The notes under the pieces were generated by a model that made no database searches, was not told the origin of the DNA, and saw only the letters and a list, made by a program, of their open reading frames with translations. Shown here piece after piece: positions 7,240-16,896 of a stretch of DNA of 22,843 nt; within the stretch, counting starts at the first letter, position 1, and every line of letters begins with the position of its first letter. Both the position numbers and the translations under genes were made by a program. The stretch is from Podochytrium sp. JEL0797 (taxonomy: Eukaryota; Chytridiomycota; Chytridiomycetes; Chytridiales; Chytriomycetaceae), in assembly GCA_027596195.1 (NCBI GenBank), contig JADGJG010000355.1:1-22843 (forward strand), written 5' to 3'.

Positions 7240-9487
7240 ATGCTTGGAGATGAGGTGGCAGTGAAACTGAACGCGGAAACGGCGAATGAAATGGCGGAAT
7301 CGCAACGAGCACAACAAGCAGAGCAACACAGTTGGAACTTTCTGTCGAGCACGCAAAAACAGTACGAGAAATCGATTCAACGCGCTGCTCATTCTGGATT
7401 GGGCGTTCCAATCTCGTTGAATGAGGCGGTGAGTTTCCGGATTGTTGTGGCCTGTCAAAACGGGCCGTTTCGATCGAAAACAGACTCCAACTCACACGAT
7501 CCTCCCTGCATGCCCACAATAGCACCAAATCGAATCCGCTTATGGAATCAATGCGCCTCAGTTCCAACAAGATTCGTTCGCGTCATTTTCCCCTTCCGCC
7601 ACGAGCTTCAACCTTCCCCACCAGTTTGCTCCGCTCCCGCATTTGCATTTTGACCCAACGTACCAACATCCCGCTCCTTTTCGCTCTTACGACCAACAAT
7701 ATTACTTCTCTGGTTACTACGTACCGACGGCACCGGCGTTCTCGAACTTTCCTCAAAGCCAAACAAATACCCAACGCATCCTTTCCGAATTGACCCCTAT
7801 GGCCCACGACAATAGCTGGGGCGCTTTTGGCCTCACAAACCCCGAATTGTCCGAAATCATGTCAACGTTTTCTTCCCTCGATTCTTCCAATTCATCACAG
7901 CCAGATTTTGGTTATGGAGGAGGAGAATATCTGCAACAGGTATTTGGTTATTGATCTTTGCTTTTGGTGGGTGTTCAAGCGTTGTCTGACCTTTTGATTT
8001 GATAGTCCCAGATCAGCTATCAACCACTCGGTTCGGCTTCTCTGACACCCATTCTACCCAACACCATCCCTATGGGCATCCAACAACCGCCATTTGATCA
8101 AATTCTCCAGAAACTCGCCATCATTCCCACAACTGCCGCGAGTGGCGTCAGTCCAGCGCTTTATGAAAACGCCACTCCATTGCTACCCCCAAAGCAATTC
8201 GACAGCCAATTCGCTCCACCCCTCCCGCAGTGCTCCTATGATCTTCGAGTCGTTCCACCACCCTCACTCGGCGCCGTTGCCATTCCCGAGAACGCGTTTA
8301 CCTCCGGAGCACAACTGCAAATGCATCCACACAACCAACAACCCCCACCTATACATTCTATCGCTGCGGCAAATTCCTTGTTGGAAAACTGGGCCACCCC
8401 GAAGCACCCTGTCGCGCCGTTTCACGGATATTTCCCGTTGCAGCTCGACAGGGAGTCTCCCGAATCAACTTATTCAATCGATTCGCCGAGACATGGTGAG
8501 CCGATCGAGTCGTTGTCTCATGATGTGTGCTTCTCAGAGGATGGACCTGAAATCGAGGCAAGTTCCTCACCAGACGTTGCTACGCCTGCACCCATATCCG
8601 AATCGATCGCCGCCAACGCGTCTGATGGATCCGCAACACCCACCGCTGACCCTCAAAAACGCAAGAGAAAGCGGACTACCGCGTTGCGGTCCGACTCTGC
8701 GCCCACCGAAGTCGTGGGCTTGGGTGTCGACGCATGCTCCCTCCCCAACCGAATCAAAAAGATTCCCCGCTCGTGTTCGGCCCAAATAGAGCTAGAGCTA
8801 TACTCGAACGTTTCCACAGTTACGACCAACACAGCCGCCAACAGTCCACAGTCGCTTCCGACCGGCTTGGCCACCAACGACCCCATCGCGCAACCGCAAT
8901 CTCTCCCTTATGGCCTCACAGACTTGGACATACTAGTCGGTGTAGCGAACCTCACGAACCAGGCTTTGTGTGCTCCTGTTTCCGTACCCCACCTCACCCC
9001 ACCTCATGTCTCCATCGAGCAAGCTCTTGTGCAGAAAAAAGCTAACATCAGCCAGTCTGCCGAATTCTGTCACTTTTCAACAATCCCAAACGACGTTTGC
9101 AACAAAATTCACACTGCCGCCTTCCTGCGTCGAGAGGAACCCGCGCCACCACCAGAATCTACCACGACAACCTCTGGCCGCACGCGGAAACAGGCCAAAC
9201 GAGCATGCATCAACTGCCGTCATACCAACAAAAAATGTGACGACGAGCGTCCTTGCCGTCGCTGTGTATTGGCTGGGACTGGGTTCGCGTGTGTGGATGT
9301 TCCCAAGAAAACTCGAGTTGGTGGGAAACGCGGGCCGTATCGCAAGACGGTGGGCGGTACTGCCTTCATTATTGGCGCGTCTGCGGAGGCGGACGCGGAA
9401 GCGTTTGGTGCCCGCATCAAGAAGGTGGTCGAAGAATTCAATTGCATTGCGCATGCCGCTGGGGGTTTGGAGGGGTTGCTGGAGTGA
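7240..9487 (+). CDS. Zn(II)2Cys6 transcription factor with C-terminal zinc cluster
   Basis: Exons 7240-7428, 7523-7939 and 8006-9487 give 695 aa; both introns are phase 0 with clean GT..AG ends. Most of the protein is low-complexity, rich in Pro, Ser, Gln and aromatic residues, as in activation regions. A basic run KRKRKR at 420-425 could be a nuclear signal. Residues 603-631 form a binuclear zinc cluster C-x2-C-x6-C-x5-C-x2-C-x8-C, preceded by RKQAKRA and followed by a basic linker with KRGPYRK. The cluster is close to the C-terminus, whereas in most fungal regulators it is N-terminal. No fungal-specific TF middle domain is seen. Start 7240 is the first ATG after the synthase relic. It ends 59 bp from the converging ATP23 gene. 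Confidence 0.85.
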
Positions 9488-9546
9488 ATTCGACCTTTCC
9501 CCCTTCTTATTTCTTCGCAATTATTATTATTATTATAGAATAACTT

Positions 9547-10444
9547 TTATGGAATTTCATCGAAGGGAGCCGTGTCATTGAAACAAGAATCCCAGACCAG
9601 TCGAATGGCGTCTTCGGCAACCGTTCCCGTTTCACACCCAGGCAGCATCTTTAACCCCAACAGTGCGCGTCTCCTCACACACGCTTGATGGTGTCTCGCG
9701 ATCTGAAAGTTGCCTCTCCTCAATTCACGCGTGAATCGGCATTCGCCACTCAGATTGACGGCTCGGATTTCGGCGCACGCATGTTGTTCGGGTGATTTCC
9801 AGTTGATCGTAGTCGTGCAGTGGTCAAAGGCGTGGATGAGCTTTTGTGAAGGGCAGCACGGGGGGGGGTCAGTTTTAAATGTACGTGCTCTTCGTACAAA
9901 AACGAAGCTTACCTCATGCGTAATTGTTTCCTCCATGTGTTGACGATTCTGAAACTTATTCTGGCAGAGAATCACCTTGAATGCGTAAAAGTCAGCAACG
10001 GCGCAAAAAAGGGAAAATCGAAACCATGCGCTTACCCCAACATCAGGAGAGAATCCACCTGACCGGTTCGTGTCGCACGGGGTACAGACAAAATGAGAGG
10101 GATCCAGCGGGCACCCAACCTTCTCCAGACTCTCCATCATGAACTTGATCATTGCACCTGCGATAAGATGTAGAAAACAGCATTCAGCGGGCATGTTTGA
10201 GGGGATCCATCCTCGCACAGAGGAAGACTCAACTGTTCTTGAGCAGTTTGCCCTTCCATTTGTCGCACTGCCGGCAATCCTTTTCGGTTTGGATCCGCAA
10301 CTTTTCGATTTCTTCGGGCGTGGCTGGGACTGCCGGATTCGGGGTCGTGAGTGCATCGGTGGGCTGTGGTTCCACCACGGGTGGGGGGGTAACTGCTGCG
10401 GCTGGGGCCTCACTGGCGGGCGAGGAGCGAGAAAACCAAGACAT
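9547..10444 (-). CDS. ATP23: Mitochondrial inner-membrane protease/chaperone ATP23 (M76)
   Basis: Exons on the minus strand 10444-10234, 10157-10036, 9975-9913 and 9840-9547 give 229 aa, within the family range. The zinc-protease motif HELIH (131-135) sits in THELIHAFDHC and is split by the third intron. Other ATP23 landmarks: CRQCDKWKGKLLKNS, VCTPCD, RSGGFSPDVG, ILCQNKF, HACAEIRAVNLSGEC, HHQACVRRRA and the terminal VWDSCFNDTAPFDEIP. The first intron joins AAC-A to GT-GCA to restore KNS-AM. In yeast the protein processes Atp6 and helps assemble the ATP synthase Fo sector in the intermembrane space. A Pro/Ala-rich N-terminal stretch of about 45 residues precedes the domain. Start codons of this gene and the next are only 45 bp apart. 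Confidence 0.93.
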
Positions 10445-10489
10445 GTTTTTTTTCGAGAAAAATCTTGCTCGAAAACACGCGCGCCAAAA
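10445..10489. promoter_or_regulatory. 45-bp shared divergent promoter region
   Basis: This is all the DNA between the start codons of ATP23 (minus) and the first zinc-finger gene (plus). It holds the inverted repeat TTTTCGAG (10450-10457) / CTCGAAAA (10468-10475) with a 10-nt spacer, and AACACGCGCGCC (10474-10485) next to the plus-strand start. The two genes must share control elements or use sites inside each other. Confidence 0.6.
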
Positions 10490-13400
10490 ATGATTACAAC
10501 TGTGCACGGAGGACGGGACACCTGCGCAGTCTGTCTCACCGAACTCGACCCATGCGGACGTCGTCCGCTGATTACCCCCGCATGTTGTGGGAATATGTTG
10601 CACTTTGACTGTTTTGAAGAATGCAAAGGGAATGGCACCCTCAGGTATTTTGTTATTCGCCGTTGAGCATACACAGCATTATATTAAGTCATGCTGTCAC
10701 CTCGTGTACAGATGCCCAATGTGTCGCGAGGCGCTGCCAAAACTCCGTCGCTCAATGTCACCTGTCATCCAAAATCCGCAACAAACAATTTTTCGCCGGG
10801 GCGCCGAACAACACAACCCCCACAGACCCAACATTTTGTCGCTTTTGGGAGGATCCGGAAACGACCTAGAACTCATCGCATATCTTCGCGACTTGGTGCG
10901 TCAAAACACTGTCGCACCCGCAATCCAAAACGCGGTCCCCCAAACTGCACCGTGCCCTCTTTCGTCGTCAACGGATGGCCAGCAGGAAAAGAATCCTGCA
11001 TCTACTACAAATTCACACCAAGACAGTTCGTCGTCGCCTTCTCCTGCTTCCGCAGCTAGTTCTCCCAGTGGCTCTTACGAGTCGCAGGAATCCGAGCGAG
11101 GCCTTGTTCAAGACAGTACTTCCACTCATCCTCTTCTGGCTAATTACTCAGGGGAAGATTCTGCTTCTCGTAATGCGCCTGCGCCTACATTCTTGATGGC
11201 CGGCAATGGAAGTGAGCCACCCCCACACACTCGTCCTCCCGCCAACGCCGCCGCCGCTACAGGCCCTATTCATCCGAGCATGAGAAGTCATTCCACTATG
11301 CCCCAGACTCCCGCCTCTGCCTCAACTCCTACGCCCAACTTTGGCGATGATTTTGGATTGCCCTTGGGAGGAGAACGACGACCCCACTCAAATCTGCGTG
11401 ACTCAAATCATGCAACCACAAATACTGCCCATCCCAACACAAAACAGCAGCCCATGGTGTCCCAGACTTCCGTGTCCGCATCAACTACCATGCCCAACTT
11501 TGGAGGTGATTTCGGACTTCAAGCTAGGGTCGAACGAAGACCCCAGGCAAATCTGCGTGACCCAAGCCACACTACTACAAATACTACCAATCCAAACACA
11601 AGACAACTGTCCATGGTGTCCCAGACTCCCGTGTCCCAGACTCCAGTGCCCCAGACCCCCGTGTCCGCTTCAACACCTATGCCCAACTTTGAAGGTGATT
11701 CCGGACTTCACTCCGGAGGCGAACAAAGACCCCACGCCAACATGCGTGACTCAAGCCACACTACTACAACTACCTGCAATCCAAACCCGAGAAAACAGTC
11801 CATCGCACCCCAGAATTCCGTATCCGCGTCAATGCCGCGCAAATATACCGATGATTTCGGTCTCCACAACGCACGCAACGAGCTCGCGAGACAGCAGTCC
11901 GCAGCACAGACTTCCGTGTCCGCGTCGACTCCACGCAACTCTGCAGATGGTTTCGATCTCCATACTGGACCCAACACCCTTCAACACCAAGCCCTTCGCA
12001 CAACCACCTCCGCACCCACGCCTCAAGTCAACAGATCCACAACTGCTACTCCTTCCCGTCTCGCATCGACAACAACGTCCCAGGTTCCTCCCTCCTTGCT
12101 TCAGCAAAATAACTGGATGGATCCCTCCCTCACGTCGGTACCCAATTCTTCGCCCTTCTCTTTCTCTTTATCGGGTTCCAATACTGCCAATCTCCCATCA
12201 TCTGGCATTTCGCAAGACGCTATGGGTCGCGTCGCCACCCGCGGCAGAAACGAGGCCAACATCCCGCCCAGACAGCAACACTCGGTCCCACCTCAAGCAG
12301 GACATGTTGCCTCCTCGGTGGCTACTTCTAACGTGGCTAATCCTGAACAGCAATCACCAGCCTTGATGTGTGTTGACCCTCAAACTGCAAACCACGCGAC
12401 GGCTACTGATTCGAGCACCATTCGCACCACCTCGGCTAAAAGACCATTGGAATCAAACGCGCAAGAAAGCCGCCGCCACCGCCAACATCCGCGACTCTCG
12501 ATCCAAACGGGCGTGCCCGTCAACTATGCGTCGACGATTGGTCTTGGAAACGCTGTATGTACCACATACTGAAATGTCGTTGCAATTTACTCATCCTGGT
12601 AATTAGCAGCCTCTTCCGATCCAAACAGGGAGTCCGACTTCCCATGTCGCGGGTGCAAACCCCAACGCGAACCAACAACCGTCCTCCACTCACATGGCTC
12701 CTTTGAATCGTTCTACCACTCCAACTGTCAACTTGGTTCAACCAGCAACACGCTCGGGTTCTACTCACGTGGCTGCTTTGAATCATCCTACTTCTCCAAC
12801 TGAAAACTTGGTTCAACCAGCAACACACTCGGGTTCCACTCACGTGGCTGGTTTGAATCGCCCTACCACTCCAACTGGAAACTTGAATCTACCAACAAAA
12901 CACTCGGTTCATGGACCAAAAGAACCCCAAGCCGGCTCCACTGCACCAAATCATAACAACACTGTCGTGGAACCAAGAGAATCGACACGCGAGGAGCGCA
13001 GAATCTCTCAGAACGCATGCCCCAACACGGCAGGTGGGAATGCAGGCGAATCCGCTCCAGCCATCAGTCGACCACCAGCCCCGTCTTGCACGGACCCCGT
13101 GACGACTGCATCATCCACTCCATCGAATCTCTCCCACGCGAGCAGACCTTCCAACTTGCAGCGAGAGTCGCTTCCCGTCGAGCAAAGCTTCAATCACGGT
13201 CCAGTGTCTGAGAACGCGATACACTTTGAGCCCATCGTAAACCAGCAGCCAACTTTGCGTCCTTCCGGATACGTTCCCGTTGCTCATACTACTACCCCAT
13301 CAGCCATCTCCAATCCATCACGTCGCGACTTTCACGACGCGAACGCTGGGACCAGACCTGAAGTCGCGCGGCAACGTCCCGCCAACACTGGCCTCTCTTC

Positions 13401-14004
13401 CGCGCCTTCCTTCGCTGGTCAAGAGCCTTTGAATGCCGATATGAACCTATTTCCAATAGTTTCCGACGCGTTCTTGATGGAGCTGTGGGATGCTCAGAGC
13501 GCGCGGTTTCAAATGTCTGGTTCGTTCAACCAACCCAATTTGTTGCTACCGCCGTCGCATCTCTCCACGGTGCCCAGAAACATGCCATCCATGCTTGGTG
13601 GTGGTGGTGGTGTTGGTGCTGGTCCGAGTGTGTCACCCACTCCTCCCGGGAACGAAGCAGCTTCTACTCCAAGTCACCATCGCAAACTCTACTCATCCAA
13701 GACCGTTTCATCAGCCAGAAAAGTGTCGTTTGCGGAACCACTCTCGTCCACCCAATTTTATGAAGTGGCGTCGCCGTACTTGCCCATGGGCCCCCATGTC
13801 AGCCACGACAACGCGTTCGAGGACGATCCCATGCCCATGATGCCCAACTACCACGCGGGTTCGTACTACGCACAGCCTGGAATGGGTCAGCAGAATCAAG
13901 GGGGTGCATATTCTTCGCAAATGAATGTGGACGATGCGGGCAGTTTGGTGACGGCGCGTGGGGAGCAGAGCTTTATGCAGTTTTTGTTACAATTCATGGA
14001 CTAG
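10490..14004 (+). CDS. RING/PHD-like zinc-finger protein with long repeat-rich tail (member A)
   Basis: Exons 10490-10644, 10712-12554 and 12610-14004 give 1130 aa. Zinc ligands are C12, C15, C32, C33, H38, C41, C45, C53 and C56, spaced C-x2-C-x16-C-C-x4-H-x2-C-x3-C-x7-C-x2-C. This resembles RING-H2 with the first His replaced (CCGN), and also fits PHD-like C4HC3 order. The remaining 1070 residues are low-complexity Ser/Thr/Pro/Asn/Gln. They hold about five diverging repeats built on Q-T-x-V-S-A-S-T-P (residues 249-475) and three 25-residue repeats at the start of exon 3. KVSF at 1037-1040 fits the PP1-docking RVxF pattern. The second intron removes TGA and TAG stops and keeps frame. An E3 ubiquitin-ligase or scaffold role is possible but unproven. 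Not a family I recognise. Confidence 0.75.
11302..11975 (+). repeat. Five diverging coding repeats in member A
   Basis: Units start near 11302, 11461, 11620, 11807 and 11903 with CCCAGACTYCCG-like DNA. The first three keep a 159-base step. The third carries an extra 15-base triplication around 11616-11663 (GTGTCCCAGACTCCC-like). The last two are shorter, about 96 bases. All lengths keep the reading frame. Confidence 0.7.
12685..12909 (+). repeat. Three 75-base tandem repeats in member A
   Basis: Three in-frame copies step by exactly 75 bases (GTG/ATG after ACTCAC at 12694, 12769, 12844). Each encodes STHxAxLNxxTxPTxNL followed by VQPATxSG or a variant. Copies 1 and 2 are nearly identical; the third is diverged at its end. 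Confidence 0.85.
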
Positions 14005-14131
14005 AGAAAAAGATATGAGAAAAGGTTAAGTCAGAAAGAAATATATTTTATTTATTTGATCATTTTTAATTATATAAGGTGTTGAAGCACCAAAAAATCA
14101 AAAAACCCGAAATTCCACTTTCCCCGCACGG

Positions 14132-15087
14132 ATGCCCGAGGACACTGCGCCACCCTCGGAATGCGGCGTCTGTCTCGAGCCGTTGAATCCTCGCGGGGGA
14201 ATCCCCCTCATCACGCCGGCATGCTGTGGCAACGCACTTCATTTTCCCTGCTTCCAAGGCTGCGACAATCTCACGAACCGCAGGTCCGCCCCGCTTCTCT
14301 CCACAACCGCCTCACATTCTCCCCCCTAACCTGTCTTATTCCCTACAGCTGCCCCCTGTGCCGTGCGCCGCTTCCCAAGCTGAATTCCGGTGCCCAACAA
14401 CGCCGAGAAACGTCAAACCCATCCTCCGCCGCTTCTTCTGCTTCCACGACGCCATACACTCCCACGAGCCGCAGCAGCAGCGTCACCATCGAAGTGCGGT
14501 ATCCCACTGCACCTGACCACGATGTTGACTTTGAAAATGTTTCCGCGTCTGACGTTGTTCCACTCGTTCGCGACCTCACGAATCCAGCCAACTTTCCGTC
14601 ATTTAACGAGGGTGAAGGCCCATCGCGAAATGGACGCCATGTGCCGATCATTTCGGTCGTGGCGCGATCCGACTTGACGTTCGCTTCTCAAACCGCAGCC
14701 AATGGGGTCTTGCGCACTGCCCGACAGATTCATTCTGCAAGCCTCAGTATTGTTCCTCCAGCCCCACAACTTTCTTCAACCTCGCGCCCTCCTCCAACCT
14801 TGCGCCCTTCTCCAACCTCGCACTCTTTTCCCAGCTCTCATGCTGAAGGGGCCGTGGCGAACAATCCTTTTTGGGGTGCGCTGCCAAACCCACCACCTCA
14901 GCCTGCTGTGCCTTCTCCAGCTGTGTTTGCACCTGCACCTGGTCCAGTTGTACCTTCTCCAGCTTTGCCGAGCGCGTTTCACAATGGATGGCAGCCACAT
15001 ACGCCCGAAGGTTTCAACGCGTGGGTTTCGCCGAACGAGAGCCCTTCTTCGTTCCACAATGGATGGCGCCCTCATGCTCCGTCTTGA
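14132..15087 (+). CDS. RING/PHD-like zinc-finger protein (member B)
   Basis: Exons 14132-14283 and 14349-15087 give 296 aa. Ligands C11, C14, C31, C32, H37, C40, C44, C52 and C55 have the same spacing as members A and C, and the phase-2 intron falls at the same codon, just before CPLC. The tail is Ser/Pro-rich, with VPSPA-type repeats and two copies of FHNGWxPHxP near the end. A third copy (FNNGWRPHAP) occurs downstream at 15154-15183, so the gene may really continue. A possible 70-nt intron 15081-15150 (GTCTTG..AAAAG) would remove the TGA at 15085-15087 and give 355 aa ending at 15334. The donor is weak but other donors in this window are equally loose. Function unknown; paralogue of the neighbours. 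Confidence 0.7.
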
Positions 15088-15141
15088 GAATCTCGCCCCT
15101 TCTTTTTATAATAATATAAATTTTTTTGTGGCGAAGGAAAC

Positions 15142-15334
15142 CATGAAAAGCCTCTTCAACAACGGCTGGCGACCGCATGCCCCGAATAAGCAACCACAGT
15201 CCAAAACGGTCCTGCATCCGCAGGACATGAATTTCGTGCTGTCCCCCGATTTCCCGAAATTCGAAAGCCGACCGCGCGCTGTTCCTCGTCGAAGAATCGA
15301 GCCCGATGTGGTCCCCATGAAACTCGATCCTTAA
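15142..15334 (+). CDS. Small ORF or last exon of member B
   Basis: A 63-codon frame opens at ATG 15142 and ends with TAA at 15332-15334. It begins with NGWRPHAP, the repeat that ends member B, followed by a basic stretch (RPRAVPRRR). An AT-rich segment precedes it. Either it is exon 3 of member B (exon from 15151, phase 2, frame kept) or an independent short gene. The shared repeat favours the exon reading. Confidence 0.4.
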
Positions 15335-15336
15335 CA

Positions 15337-15338
<2 letters not shown>

Positions 15339-15374
<36 letters not shown>
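15339..15374. repeat. (CT)n microsatellite
   Basis: About 36 bases of CT dinucleotide with one TTT interruption lie between member B and member C, within the likely 5' flank of member C. Pyrimidine tracts of this kind are common in fungal promoters, but the function here is not shown. Confidence 0.85.
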
Positions 15375-15377
<3 letters not shown>

Positions 15378-15417
15378 CATTGAAAATAAACTTATTTTTT
15401 GACCAAACACGCGCGCC

Positions 15418-16625
15418 ATGCCCCGCCTGGCGGAGGATTCCGCAGCTCCGCCAAACGAAACGTGCGGCGTCTGTCTCGAGGAGCTCAATCCACGCGGAGG
15501 TGTCCCCCTCATCACGCCAGCATGTTGTGGCAATGCACTCCATTTTCATTGTTTCCAAGGGTGCGAAAACCTCGCGAACAGCAGGTCTCCATCGAATCCC
15601 TTTGGGTTTACCTATATGTATATGAGCTGACTCTCCGCAGATGTCCAATGTGCCGCGCGCCGCTTCCCACACTGCGCCGAGTTGCAACCCGCCCTACCGG
15701 CTCTTCTGCGGATCCCGCTGCCGACCCCGCCGGGTTGCCTTCTGAACGATTTCATATTCGCGACGTAGATATTATAAGCTTCGTCCACTTTGTGTGCGAA
15801 AGGTTTGCCCGCAACGTCGGAGACGCCCGGAATCCCGCCGAGAATCCCACCCCACAAACCACCGAAGATCTCCTTTCGCGTGGACCGGCTGTAAACGCGT
15901 CACTGCCAGTGTCGGGAAGACGTTTGGCCGTGCCTGGTCGCTTGTTGGGCGCGTCGCAGTCTCAGTCAATCCCGCCACCACAAAGTGTTCCTCATCGTGG
16001 ATTCATCGTGGATGAGGCCCGGGCGGCGCAGGAGCGAATTGCGTTTCCTATGCCACTTCTTTCGCCAAACCCCATGCCAGAACGTGCCGCACAGAGTGCC
16101 CAACTGCCGAATGAATCCCAAGGTGGTGCATCAGCTGTCAGAAATTGGATCCCTGTTGGAGCAGGTCCGTCCGTAACCTCATTTGGTGAGCTATTCGAAT
16201 CAGTTCGACAGAGTCGAAATACTTCTCCCCTGTATGTCCCACTCGTGAATGTCCAACCTTCGACGCGTTATCAAAACGGCCAACCCCAACCACTCTCGAA
16301 TGTGTTGGCATCATCTGCCCAAAATCCACTCCCAAGAGCTCAACAATTTCCCGCGGCAACCCCGTTTCAATCTTGGGTTCAGCAACGCGTGGCTCTGAGG
16401 AATTCTCCTGCTGTCAACTCAACGGCCCCTTCCACACAACCAATCCCAATGCAAACCCACACACCCCTTGCGAATTCCCCTCCACATTCGGGTGGTTCAA
16501 TGTTTATTTTCTCGGCCCCACCGCTTCCTCCTGACCATCCCGCCCTCCGAAGGAACCGGTCCAAGAAGTCGCGCTCAAACTCAATCTTTGGCAGACGTCC
16601 TCTCAGAATTCCAAGAAATCGATGA
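15418..16625 (+). CDS. RING/PHD-like zinc-finger protein (member C)
   Basis: Exons 15418-15584 and 15641-16625 give 383 aa. Ligands C16, C19, C36, C37, H42, C45, C49, C57 and C60 repeat the family spacing, with the intron in phase 2 right before CPMC. After the finger comes a short more ordered stretch (around residues 84-112, IRDVDIISFVHFVCERFARN), then a low-complexity tail rich in Pro, Ser, Gln and Asn. SAVRNWIPVGAG and FGELFESV are shared with the decayed member D, as is VNASLPVSGRR. The C-terminus is strongly basic (RRNRSKKSRS.. and RRPLRIPRNR), a possible nuclear signal. The start is preceded directly by AACACGCGCGCC, also found before member A. Function unknown. Confidence 0.78.
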
Positions 16626-16896
16626 CTGCAGGACTCACTTTCCTTTTTTCTCCGTTAAATAAATAAACGATTCGTTTTGAAAACTGAAAACGCAAGCATT
16701 ACGCGATTTTTCTTGATTGTTGCAGTGAGACCGAGAGTGATGCAAGTCCGCCAAGGTGTTACACACCTCTCATTCTCGCTTGAGAATCCAACCAAAATGC
16801 CGGTATAACGCGCCACGCTGTAACCACCGATGTCAACGGCCGTACTGTATTTTTGAAAATAGAACCAAAAAGTTCTAGAATTGCCCAGTCACCGGT

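Noticed and set aside
9547..10674. Single 375-residue minus-strand ORF over ATP23
   Set aside because: It reads through introns; ATP23 similarity requires the spliced four-exon model ending at the same stop.
15339..15374. CRISPR or minisatellite at the CT run
   Set aside because: Plain dinucleotide repeat without spacers.
16690..16810. tRNA or snoRNA in the gap between members C and D
   Set aside because: A TTGAGAATCC stretch resembles a T-arm and GTGATGC a C box, but no acceptor stem and no matching D box could be found.
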